The notes below the pieces were generated by a model. It did not search any database, had not been told where the DNA came from, and saw nothing but the letters and a program-made list of their open reading frames with translations. A stretch of 50,488 nucleotides of DNA, from assembly GCA_000708835.1 (NCBI GenBank), contig DF237541.1:4888-55375 (forward strand). Direction: 5' to 3'. Within the stretch, counting starts at the first letter, position 1. Each line of letters opens with the position of its first letter. A program made the translations under genes and the position numbers. Of this stretch, positions 1 to 12,200 are shown piece after piece. Source of the DNA: Klebsormidium nitens. Lineage: Eukaryota; Streptophyta; Klebsormidiophyceae; Klebsormidiales; Klebsormidiaceae.

Positions 1-1
1 G

Positions 2-166
2 CTGTCGGAAAACGTGCGGCAGCTGGCGGCCGCGGCTGCGCGCGTAAATTGCTGGAGTGAACTTGGTACTAGTGAGGGCGGAGTATTCAGCAGAGCCAAC
101 GCAAACGTCTTTGATGAGCTCAGCGGCACTCCTGAGGCTGCAGTCAACCCAACAGCTCTGCAATAA
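2..166 (+). CDS. Probable 3'-terminal exon of a truncated gene
   Basis: A frame is open from base 2 to a TAA at 164-166 and encodes about 54 residues. It starts with an alanine-rich stretch (LAAAAAR) and ends ...AAVNPTALQ. The first 45 bases are GC-rich like the confident exons in this window, and composition drops to the intergenic level soon after the stop, which fits the last exon of a gene lying mostly to the left. No family is recognisable from this fragment. A GTAAAT at 46-51 could instead be a splice donor ending an exon at 45, in which case the stop is not used. The call rests only on openness and composition. Confidence 0.4.
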   Translation: MSENVRQLAAAAARVNCWSELGTSEGGVFSRANANVFDELSGTPEAAVNPTALQ

Positions 167-3100
167 GATGATAAGCTAGCGATTGGGAAACAAGTACTAC
201 AGGCGAGGTGCCCCTAGCTTGCCTCAGCCTTTAAGCCTTCAGGCTCCTCGAAGCAAAAGGCATGAACCACGAGCGAACTTACGTCGTTCGTCATGATGCA
301 AACAAACTCACTTTTCGTGTGGCTCAGGCTCTGGCAGAGCCCTTGAGAAGGGACTCGCCGTTTGCTGCGACCTTTACAGCCAGGTATGCTGCATCAAGCC
401 GGAGACCCTTTGTCCATCCGTCAACCTGCCTTCTCTGCTGGTCACCTTCGTTATCCACAGGCTGTGGAAAAGTCGCCAGTGAGGGGCATGAAATTTGTAC
501 ATGGTTACAAAAACCCGTGCTTTGTCTGGAAGATTCGTGGTAAACAATGTTGCTTGAATGTTTTGGAACATTGAAACATGTCGACGGGGTATCTTGGAGC
601 AACTTCTTTTGTTTCCACTGGTTGAAGAGGTGCGGCCAATGTATTGGACCGGAGACCCGCGACTAGATGATCTTGAGCCTCCACTGCAGCTCGCTCACCT
701 GAGTGTCCGTGACACGAATGGCGGTCAGGTTATTGGAGACTGATCTCCCCTATCTAGTAGGGTAGTGAGCATTCCTGCTTTGACATGAACTTTGCATGCA
801 ACACGCGTCAAAGTTTTCAGCATTCGCTTTGTTTGCCAGCTGTTTTCAGATCTGCAAGCGTTGAATGATTTGTCAGCAATCAAACGAAAGGGTTTTCCGG
901 ACGGGTTGCCCTCCTAGGTGACTCAAGATCTGCGGTGGAAGGCAGCGAAGTTGAATGGGGACCTCATGCTCTTTGAAAACGGCAGTCAACTCTCATTTGG
1001 TGTGAATGCGAGAGCTCAGTGGAAGTGTACGCGTATGTGGATCGGGGTCTCACAATCGCGCCGCCCCTGAAGTGGACCAAGCACATAAGTAGTGCATCTG
1101 CTGGTAAGAATTGGATATTTGCGTGTGGACTCGCATGAAGCAACGGACTATGTCCTCAATTTGGAGATCTAAGTAGCAAGGGATTTAACAAGACACTTTC
1201 GTCAAATGTGATAGAAGATTTTTGCGCACAAAGTTGTGAAGATCGAGAAGCTGAGATTGGTTGGAGTATCAGGTGCCTGGCGATGACGGAGTCGGCCGCC
1301 TTGAGATGCGGTTTCACCTTTCAGACTCTGGAAGGACGAGGACGAGAATTACGGAAGCACAAGGTAAGGGCGTCCGTTTACTGTCAAAGCTGTGTCAGGT
1401 AAAGGAGGGGAAGGTGTCCTAGGGCAACTCATCTTGAGTTGCCGTCTTCATTGAGTTCCTCAGTGTGACTGTTCAGCAACAGTAGCAACCTGGACAAAAA
1501 GAGGACATGATATGATAAGGACCATCAGTAAGACTGAGCTTTGTCGCGGCGTACTTGCATGTGCATGAACAATGGATTGTGTAATCTATGTCAGGATTTA
1601 ATGCTGACGATCAGATTACTGTCCGCGTGTGTCCAGGATGGAGGCGGAAAGTCTGGAAAGCACGCTCTTTGCACAGCTGAGACTGCCTAGGTACCTTGAC
1701 ATCGTCACGCGCATTCGTACATATCTTTTGGTTAGTATAGCTATAAGAAAGCGAGATTGGTGCTATTTGTAAGCCTTGATAGACACCAACGTCGTCAACT
1801 GTGCGTACTGCTGCCCTATTGTCAAGTTCGTGGTAGCAGTCTGATGTTTCATAAAAAATTCTCTTCATTCTCCTGGTATTTGGACTTGTGCAGGATTTCA
1901 ACGGTGCATCAATGGATCCTGTGATGGCTAGTGTCTCTGCCCCGGACTCGGGTTGGCAAGCACTGGGCTGTGGAACCAAAGCGCTTTGTCATAAGCACTA
2001 GCGACCAGACGGTTCAGGACTGTCGAAAGAAGTGGAGAAAGTACGCACTGCAAGGATTCTTCTGACGGACTTGACGTGTTTGACCGTCTACTATTTTCCA
2101 TCTTATACTGCTTGTCGACATATGATCCTGTAAGCATCTCAAGTTGGTGTCCGATCGGACACCATGGGTTCTGAGGGAATCTTTGCAATCTTTGCCATTG
2201 TTTAGTCAGAAAGTGCAGCTAGTGTGCTTCGGTCCAGTAGCTCTGCTGATCAGGATCGTGAGCTGTGGCGTTTAGGATGGCAGATTGCGCGATCGTCAAA
2301 GAGTTGCTTGTCGCTGCTAGAAGAATGTTGTTAACGAGAAGGTGGCTCGCAGGAGCCTGCAGCGGCGGGGCCCGGCGCCCCATCAATTGCAAGTACGTTT
2401 GAGAAACGCGTTATGACGGCTCACAGCATTATGTACGAGAGCGCACGACACTCACATGCAGAAAAGCCAGAGCTTATGCATGTTAAATTTGATTGGACTG
2501 AATAACGGTGCTTGTGACAAAGAAGTTGCGTGTGACGATCCCTGATGGCACAACTCTGGGTGTGCATCTTTGAAGATTGAGGGGTAGGAAGCTCAGTAGT
2601 TGGTTGTGGTTAGAGCCTCAACGCACTCGTTTTAGTAGTTTGCCTGAGGGCCACCGATAGAAGGTCAGACATTGAAGAAGAATAGTGATGACATTACATA
2701 CATTCAAATTATGTATGCCATGAGAAGCCTATGGCCCAGGTGGCTACGGCGTGTGAAAGAGAACATCATAGCATGCTACACGGCCCTACATGCTTGTAGA
2801 TCCGCGGCGCTGGGCCCAGCGCAGCATGACAGCAGTGCAAGTGCCGGGCCCGGCAAGACGTTGGTGTGAAGACTGTGTGCTGACCTTCTGCTGATCATGT
2901 ATGCTCGTGTGCCAGTACAGCTCTAATATAGAAAGACGGCTTATGGACGTGCGCATATATTCCAGTTCATTGCAAGCGGCAAAGCACATACACAGGGATA
3001 CCAGTTGAGAGCAACTTTGATACCTGGCTTATCGTCCATCAGGACCATGCGCCATGATCGGACCGAACTGATCAAGCACAAATGTAATCAAATAATAATT

Positions 3101-3222
3101 GGTTGCTGGTCGTGTTGAAACCCTGGGAACAGACCCTCTGTACAGAACAACAATCCATATGCTGCAACGCTAAAAGACTAACTTCGACCGCATAACGAGA
3201 CTCGTAAAACTTTCCCACCGAC
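167..3222. other. Intergenic stretch, nothing assignable
   Basis: About 3 kb with only short open frames, none with a recognisable domain or a convincing set of splice sites. A stretch at 1240-1375 on + is somewhat GC-richer and ends in AAG followed by GTAAGG, like an exon end, but no matching acceptor or reading frame with a family signature was found. GGGCCC-centred palindromes at 2807-2855 are listed separately. Confidence 0.5.
2807..2855. repeat. Pair of perfect GGGCCC-centred palindromes
   Basis: A perfect 16-bp palindrome, GCGCTGGGCCCAGCGC, lies at 2807-2822. A perfect 14-bp palindrome, TGCCGGGCCCGGCA, lies at 2842-2855. TGGGCC is the core of site-II/TCP-type plant promoter elements, so they could be regulatory, but no nearby + strand gene start supports this. 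They sit about 400 bp beyond the 3' end of the UTP10 gene. Confidence 0.4.
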
Positions 3223-6200
3223 CTAGAAGTAGTCCGCGAGATTCTCTCCGCTTAGCTCCTCCAGCTTCTTGACCAGCCCTTGACTCTTCGCCACGACCGT
3301 CAGATCCGTTTCCTCCAACAGTTCCGCCAAGAACGGAATCGTTTCCGGCAGCAGAACTAGGTACTCCTCCCGCAACCGATCCACCAGGAACTCCACCACC
3401 GCAAGTGCCAGCATCTTCGGCCGCGAGTTTTCGCCCTCGCCCCTAGTTGCCATGAGCACGTCCCGATTGAGCGGCCGCCACATGGCGTCGCTCCGGGCCG
3501 CTAGAGCCATGTACCCCAACGCACTGACCAGAGTCTCGTCGCCGGAACTTCTAGAGGTTTCATCGTCCACGCCCTCGGGAATGTCCACTCTGAGTTGCGC
3601 AACCAGGGGGGGTAGAAGTTGCTGGAAACGGCCCGGCTCTAAGAAGCCCACCGTATCGTACTGGAAGCACTTCTGCAGCGCTGACGTCACCAGCCGCCGC
3701 AGCTCCCACTGCGCGGGCGTCAGCGCCGAGCTTTCCGATCCCTCCGCCGCCACCTTGGCGCTCTTCTTCTTCTTCTTCTTCGGCCGGAACCCGACGTTCT
3801 CCTCGCCCCCCCCCTCGCCCTCCTGCCCGGCAGATCCCCCCAGATGCGTGATGACGCCCTCCATTAGGTACTTGAAATAAGGGACGAATACCGACCGGAG
3901 TTTCTCCGCGAGCGCCCCGACCAGTCCGTACAGGAACGTATTCCTCGCTAGGCTTCCCTTTGACGTCATCACGTCCGACTCCGCCCCCTCGTCCGCCGGA
4001 AGGAAATCCGTTTCCGCCCACTCGAGCGTCTTCAAGAACAGCGGCTTGAACGTATTCTCACTCAGCTTCACCACCAGCGCAACGAAGGCGCGAATAATCG
4101 CCGGCTCCACCGATGTCCCGACCGCCACACCCGGGGGCGGTTTCCGCCGCAGATCAAACGCCCGGAGCAGAAACTCAAACACCGTTCTGTGGTGCGCCGC
4201 GACCCCCGCTTTGTCCAACTTGCTGGCAAGCGCAGCAACTAGATCGAAGAGGCTCGCGAGGGCCCGTTCCGATTCCGCCCCCAGCGCGAGGGCCCTGTCG
4301 TAGGCCCGGATCACCGGATCCAGCAGCAGCCGCGGGGGCACCTTCTCCGGCAACAGGGCCCGCACCGCGGCCGCGCGCTCGGCCGCCGCTGACGTCAGCA
4401 CGGCCGGCTGCAGAAGCACCAAGTCTAGAATCTGTCCGAGGTACGGGCTGAGGAACGCCCCCAGGTTTGACACCAACTTTTCGACCGCCGCGATGCAGAC
4501 CGTCAGAAGCTCCAGCCGTTCTTCCGGCACGGTATCCCCGTTCTCGGCGACCAGCTGCCTTTGCGCGCAACCCAGGACGGTCGCCAGGACACGTGGCAGC
4601 TGGGGGAGCGCCCGCGGCCCGAGGGAGGCGCAGATCGTCGCGGCGCAACGAATCGCCGCGGCCGCGACCGCGGGGTTTACGGAACCCTCCGCCGGAACCA
4701 CCTTGGCTTTCTTCGGGGTTTTGGGCGCTTTCGGCGGCTCCGCGTTTGCGAGAACGGCGTCGATGGCCGCGCCGAGGGTTTCGGAGGCTTGGGGGCCGAA
4801 GCGCGCGGCGATCGCCTCGAGGGCGGCGAGCGCGGCTTGCTTGGTGCTGGGGGAGGGGTCTTCGGACGGTCCGGATAGAAGAGATGCAATCTCGGACGCT
4901 AGGGTCGCGTACTGGGCGACGGTTTGGGGATTGTCGGCGGGAGCAACGGGGGAGTGGTCCTTGACTTCGGTGGAGAGGAGCTTGAGGACGCGCCGGCGGA
5001 CGTGGCGGTCCTGTAACAGGAAAAAGTATGTTTCGGACTCGAAACCTAACCTTTCTTTAAAGTCGATGATTGGGCTGTGAGCTTCAAGGAGCACGGCTGA
5101 CACTTGGATCACGAACACCACTAAAGCGCCTCTTCTGGAAGCTTTAAGAATGGAAGTCCTGAAATTGTAATCGGCACAAGGAGTTGGTCCTACAAGGGTT
5201 GGGTCGAGCAGCCGGTCACCTTGCAACTTCACAAAATGCAATTCCCTCAATACTGCCTCTCGTACCAGCATCACTCCACATTCCAATTCAAAGTATCGGT
5301 CGAAAGCCGAGCTCGAAACCCAGAGAAGCCCAGCTCTTCCTCGTTGCCTTAAGTTTGCTCAACCATAGTCGCTTAAAACGTATGCCCTTGTCAAGGAGAG
5401 GCCCTGTTTTACCTCATGGTGCAGCAGCCCAGAAATGCCACTGAGGTACGCTGCGGGGTCCATTAGCGAATACAGGGCCTCCAGCAGTTGGTAGGCCGCC
5501 TCCGTGTTGGCCTTCTTGCCCTTCGATGTGGAGCCGTCGGCGTCGGCGATCGGCCGCAAACGGAGGAGCACCTGCGCAGGTAGAAGAAGTCGTTTCGTTT
5601 CTTGGAGCCCGACCAAGCTTTTGAAAACCAGTGACCCTTCGGAACAAACGGACAAACTTTGGCGAATCGTTGAGAGTAAGAGACGACTTGCAGTCAAGCC
5701 TGGCCTACTAGGATACTCCGTTCGCTACTTCTGGAAGCTGAGAATCAATCAGGGGATAAAAAGCAGACTTCTGCTGTATACATTGTCCAAGGCTAGCTTC
5801 TAGCATGTACTCGGCCAACGATCGCACTTGGCAGTTGCACCTTTTTGTGCAACTACTTTATTTCCAGATTTCGAAAGATTTCAGGTTTCACCGAGAGAAT
5901 TGGTTATTTTCGAACATTTCGCATTAGGTTTGCCTTCTCTCTACACTGTTCCTCAGCATGCGCATCCGTCCACCTACGTTCATGACCGTCATACGTTCGG
6001 TAAAATCTGCCCCGACGACCACTGACCACGAAGGCTTCCAAAACAACATGATCCAGTTTACATGCTACCGGCAGAGTGCATTCCGTACCTGCTCCATGAG
6101 AGACACGTAGCCCTCCTGGACCCTTTTCTCTTCCTCTTCAGTCCCCGCCGCTTCCCGTAACCCCGTGAACGCCCTCTGGCCCAGTTGAGATATCACAAAC

Positions 6201-9200
6201 GCCGTCGCAGCTCGCGACAGCTTCCGATCGGCCGCCGAGGGCGCATCGCTTATGGCAGTCGCCTCCAGGAGCTTATGATAAGCGGCCAGCCGCACGGACG
6301 GGAGGTGCTGGCTGGCGAGCGCGTCCGCGAGTCGGACGAGCCAGTCGTCGGGAGCGTCCGAAACGAGGACGCTCCGAGGGGAGCCGGCTGGGGGGGAAAA
6401 AAGACAAAGAACTTTGAGCGTCCGAAAAGTGACCGGTTCACTATCGGATCCAGAGGGGGCGATGATGGTCGTCTTTGACGTGACGAGGGGTTACGATCGA
6501 ACGGACCAGCCAATCGGTTAAAAGGAGGCGCTCCAAAGGAAGCTGGCTGAAAGTAGTGAAAAGAGGAACTTGGATTCTCAAGCATCACTGTGTCATTATC
6601 AGACGTTGACAAAGGGTAACTGGAAACGGCACACCCGCCGTTGGAACCGTTCTCATCACGTCTCAACCAGGTAGCTTAGCAGCGAGACTACTGAAGGAAA
6701 CGAGAAATATAAGGAACAGTACTGACGGACGATCAACATAGATAAAACCGACAATACGGAGAAGTACGAAACTTGGCCCCTCACCCTCGTCGTGGGGCGT
6801 TTCCCCGACCCCCTCCACCTGCGCCCGGATCAGCAACAGCAGCGCCCGGGGGATCCCCCGGTCAATCCCAACCGACCGCAGTAACCCCTCCAGCAAACCC
6901 ATCCTTCGGTGCGCAGGGACTTTAGGGAGGGCGACAATGAACACCTCGAGCAGCTGGTCAAGGTCGCCGGACTGGGCGGCCCAGGCTGGGACAACTGCCG
7001 AGAGCATTTGTTGGACCACCCGGTGGGACGCGCTATCGTCGAGCGCGAGCGAAGACGAGCCGACGATTGTGGCGACTTCGAGGAGACGGTGTAAGACCTG
7101 CGGGGAGAGCAAACATTTCGGTACGCGTGCAGATTGTGATAATCTTGCGACTAGACGGTTTTTCGACATGCCGCAAAGTAAGGAGGCAATCTGGCCTTGT
7201 GCTCGGCCCAATCCTGCAGCCCATGTAAGGAAAGAATACGGGTGCACCGAAGTGCCATGTGGTTCAGTCCACGAGAGTGAAGGACCTAAGGTTTGGACCT
7301 TGAACCCCAGGGGCTGCTCAGAAAGCACTTCAAGCATTCTGCGCTTTTTGGGCAATCTTGCAAAGCGAATCGACCAAGATGGTTTGCTGGAACTCTGTAC
7401 TGTGCTGCTATGGTCAAAAAGGCATCCGAACCCCCCTTACGACAGATTAGATCCATCGACAAGTCATGAACCATCTTCGTTATCCTCGAACATTCAGGAT
7501 TATTTTAAGACAGGACACAGAGGAGAGTGGCTTCGAGAACGGTGTGCCAATGAGCAAAGCTCAAAAGGTAAATTCGTCATTGCCACCAAACTGCATGCGA
7601 CGTCGAATAAATTGCGTTCGTCTATTGGAGCACTCTAACATCGCTTCGAAAGTAGAGGGACGTCTTGACAATTAGAAAGTAGAAGCAAGCAGGATGAACA
7701 GGGACATTCAAGCAAGGCCTCGAGAGCAAGAGGCAATGTGCGTCCTATACAAGGACGCCCCGGATCTCAATTATCTAGGTGGACAAGCCATGAAACTTCA
7801 GGACCAAACGAGATATCTCCATTTGTTAGCTTTATTGGGTACGCTGAGTAACAAAGTGGGGCCGTTCAGAGCAGGACAAACGAGGGTGCAACTAAAGAAC
7901 TTCCCACCAGTGGTTCGAAGGATTCCCTTAAAGATATTGGTGATGAGGAAAGAAAGGGTGCAGCCTCGTCTGATCAAGGTTTCGCAAAAATTTTGTGACG
8001 AGAAAGAGCATGCCGAGGCCTCAGGTAAAAGGTTGTCATTACTGCGGCTAAGCCGCTCAGCCATATGCTTGTATTACAACATCATCGGCCTCGGCATGCT
8101 AGAGCTTCAAGCCAGAGCGCTTTCTTCTTGCAGCTGGAAATAAACGCAGGAGCCGAAGAATGAAACGAACAAAGAGCAGAACGTGGAAGATCAATGCTTG
8201 TCGTTACCATTTAATGAGCTAGGGGGAGCACGTTGCCGTCAAGGGGCGTCTCAAAATACACAAAATGCTGAAGAACCGGACAGAGCAGGGTATCCAGTAA
8301 GCCTGAACCTCGCCTGAAGGGATCCATACTCTTCTGTCAAAACTAAGTGAGGAACAAAGTTTCTTGTAGCGGAAAAGGCTGTGAATGAGAGACACCCAAA
8401 ACATAGCAGAATCCTAGTAATATCGTTTGAATCAGCAAAAGCTTGACTGCTCACCTCCTCCGGCAGGACCCTGGCCAGCGCGGCCAGCAGCGCCAGCGCA
8501 TGGTTCCTCGTCGGTGCGTCGGGCGCCTCCCTCACGCACCGCACCACTAGATCCACGTCAAACGGCCCTTCCCCGTTCTTCTTCCCCCCCCGCGTCTTCC
8601 GCCCAGTATCTCCCCCCTCTTTCTGCGCCGCAATCCTTTCCAGACTCGCCAGCGTAAGTTGCATCGCATAAACTGCTCTTGGGGGGGGCATCGCCGGCCC
8701 CTTTGGCACACCCCCCTCCTCGACGGCTTCTCCGAGGGATCCCCCCGGGGGCCAGCTCCGGTCCGCCAGCCCCCGCAGAAGCGCGGACAACTGCTGGGCT
8801 AGGGCGTCCGCATGGAGTCCACTCCCGTTCAGACCGTCCGAAAGCTCCTTCCACTGCAACAGCTCCAGCAGAGCGGTCCCCAGCTCGAGACTGCCCGCAA
8901 GAAGCCTCTGCGCAGGGGGGGCAGTTTCTGCACCTTGCTTCCCCCCCCCGGCCCGCTTCTTCTTCTTCGCCGGCGTGGCGGCGACCGCAGCGCCGTTAGG
9001 GTCCTCCATCAGGAGCGCCAGGAGGCGACACGTGGCAGCCGCCGATAGGTCGACGCTTTCCAGCGAGCGGCGGACCGAGGTGCGCAGCGCCTCCGTGCTG
9101 GCCGCTGACATCAGCGCAAGGAGGACAGCTGTCAGCCAGTCCTGCAACGGGGCGTTCAGAGCTCCGAAGAACGCCCGGTCGACTCGCTCGGCTGCCGCGA

Positions 9201-12200
9201 TCGCAACCGCATCTGAGAACGTCCGCAACTTTTCGGATCCTGCCAAGCCAGTTTGAAGGGCAAGAACCAACGGTTCCAGGGACGGTTGGTTTTCCCCCTC
9301 CTGCCCCAGGCGGCCCGCCAGCTCCGGTGTGAATAAGCTAATGAGCTCCACCAGGAGAGCCGTGTCATCCGACTCCCCCCCTGAGACACCCGTATTTACA
9401 CCACCTCCTAGAAGCGAGAACATCAGCGGCTGAAGTTGCCCAACGACTTGCGCCTGCTCGTCGGCCCGGCTGCTCACGAAGGCCGGCCGCAGGGCCCCCA
9501 GGAGGACCGCCCGCTGGTGGCTGGTGTCAAGCGTCCCTACCAGGGCGCCAGCCAGGAACTTTGACACCGCCCACTTCCACCCCACCCCGAAGATGCTTCG
9601 CAGCGCGCTGAGCTCGCCCGCGACCGAAACGCCGTCGTCCGGATCCCGAAACCCGAGCAACTCCGACAAGAACGGCTTTAGGTGACCCCCGTCGCTTCTG
9701 AAGTGCTGCCGCTCGCTCCAGGCCGCCTCCAGGACCTTCCTCACCGCGCTGACGTCAGCGACGTCGGAGTCGTCCTCCATGACGTCATCGCCGTCCGCAC
9801 CCAGTCCCGCGGTCCGGCTCCAGAGCGCACGGACGGCCCGGAGCGCCGCTCTCCGGACGCCCTTCCCAGGGCTCGCCAGGGCGACCAGCAGCTTCGGCGC
9901 GAGTGTGAATACGTTCTCGGGACTGAGCTCTCCGTTTTGGACGACGTTTGTGAGCAGCTCTAAGCTCTGCTCCTGGACCGCTGCCCCCGAACCCACCCCT
10001 GTGCCAAGCACTATCTTGGGCAAAAACCGCTCCCCTAACCACTGGGTTTGCTCGGTTAACCCCGCCCCCGCCGCTCGCTCCAAGATGCGTTTCAGCGCTG
10101 GCATGACCTCCTTTTCGAGAAGCTTCGGCCCTGACGCCAGCAACGTAAAAAGCAGGCCCAGCCTTTCATCCTCTACCAAACCCACGGCCCGCTCATAAGC
10201 GCCCAGGAGTACGGTTAGCGACGCCCGCTCTGGGCTAACCCTAACCGCCTTGAACCACGCCGCGCCATTCTCGCCTTTTCGGACCCAGTCTGCGGCTCCT
10301 TCTGGAAGCGGGTCTTCCTCCGGGTTACCTAAAGCTGCCGCCCTAACCCACTCCGACTCCAGCACCGGCAGCACTGCCTTCAGTATACCCTCAGCCTTGA
10401 CCAGAACTTTAACCCCTCTGAGCGTCGCCAAGACCCGGAGCAGAATCATCAGGACGAGGGGCCGAGAGCGGGGCGCTGAGGTCAGCGCTGACCTCAGCAA
10501 AGAGATCCCCTCACTGGGGTTTGTTGACAAACCCTCTGCAAGCACTGACAAAAGCGCGTCGTTCAGCTCGGCGTCCCCTGCAGCTTTGGTCTGCTTATCT
10601 CCCCCCTCCTCGTCAAATTTCTTCGTCAGCTCCGCTAACCCCGCAGGAAACCCAGCAATCTTAGCTGCCTGGGCAATGGCCTCCCGATTAACCTTCCTGG
10701 TTTTGGGCTTGACCAGCATGTGACCCAAAAACAGCGTCCCCACTAGCTCGGCCATCTCAGGGTGGGCGCCCAGGAAATCGCCTGCCAGGACCCTCAAAGC
10801 ATTCCTTGCTACAGCTGTCGCGGCCTTACTATCCCCAGGAACTTCTAGGCTTCCTTCCAAGGCAGCGACTGAAGCTGTGAGTGCGCCTGACAGGGCCTCG
10901 AACAGGGGTTCCCGTGCGGTTAGCGTAACTAGCGAGGGGAGGTTCAGGGCCGTTTTGACGACTTCGGGATCGTCGTCTCGCAGGCGGCGGAGAACGGCGG
11001 CACCCAAGAACTGCTGCAGCTGCTGGTTGCCTGCAGTAAAGATACCAGAAGAATGGGTGATTTTTCCACAAGGACATGCTTATGTGCGATTTTGACTCGG
11101 GATTGAGTGGAAAATAGCGCATGTGGGCAATCAATGGAAGGAACTTGCAAGTGCCTCTGGCGCATAACAGTAAGGCAACATCAGGGATGACTCTTTTAAC
11201 AATCCCCACGAAGGGCCCTTCTAAGGTCCCCCGTTACCGATAATATTTGACACATGTTCAACCAAGCAAGTAGGGCCAAGAAAAGCAACAGCTTTCGATG
11301 CACGTTGATGAACAACCAAAACTCATCAGCCCAAAAAGCGGGCCATGCAATTGCATTCCAACTTGCCCCGCTTTGTCGACGAGACATGTTTTCCAAGAAA
11401 GCCAACTTTCAGAAGTATATGTTGCCTTAAGACTGACCATTCTGATTGCCAGACTTACCTTCGCCTTTGGACTTCTTTGCCAATGCCCCCAGCCTCTGTA
11501 GTGCCAGTCTCCTGACCTCGGCTTGCGGGTGATCCACCGACAGGTACAAGCTCGCCCCCGACTCCGCCAGAGGCGCATGGAGCCCCCCACCGAACGTCCC
11601 TTGCATGAAGTCGAAAAGTGCGTTCGCGCCCCCCTTGCCTTCATCCGACTCGTCTTCATCCGCACCTAGATCCCCCCGCTCGGCAGCCTCTTTCATGAGT
11701 GCGTTCACACTCGCGTCTAGTTCGACTGAGTAGCGCTTGTCTAGAACTCTCAGCACCCGTCGAGCTACTGCCGCGCCGTCCGACGCCCCTGAGGTGTCCG
11801 ATCCGGCTACCCCGTCCGAATTTGCCGGACCGCCAAGCCCTGCCAGTGCCAGAAGGTTCCTCGTAAGCCCCTCGACCTCCCCCCCCACTGAAACCTTCTC
11901 CACAATCTCCACCAAAAGCGCCTCGTAGGTCTCATTTCCCGGAGCGCCCGAAACGAGCGCTCTCAGGAACGGCCTCAGGAACGGTGCCGCGTCAAAGCGC
12001 TGCGACAGCTCTCCAAGCGCGTCTGCGAGCCCGGGAAACTTGACGAGGGCTTTGAGGGCTTTCGGGGGAATGGCTGCGGGGCGCTGGGTTTGGAAAATCT
12101 GGATGATAACCATCAACGATTCGGATTGGAGGGAAGGGGGAGGGCTGCCGGCCAGGGACCGGAGGAGGGAGGAAAGCAGGCTCTTGGAGAGAGTGGCGCG

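Noticed and set aside
1208-1402. + strand frame ending in an exon-like AAG|GTAAGG
   Set aside because: No convincing acceptor, no continuing exon and no family signature in any frame.
3560-4964. Several long + strand and out-of-frame minus-strand open frames across UTP10 exon 9
   Set aside because: They overlap the conserved UTP10 frame in a GC-rich exon and are rich in Arg/Pro/Gly, as expected of shadow frames.
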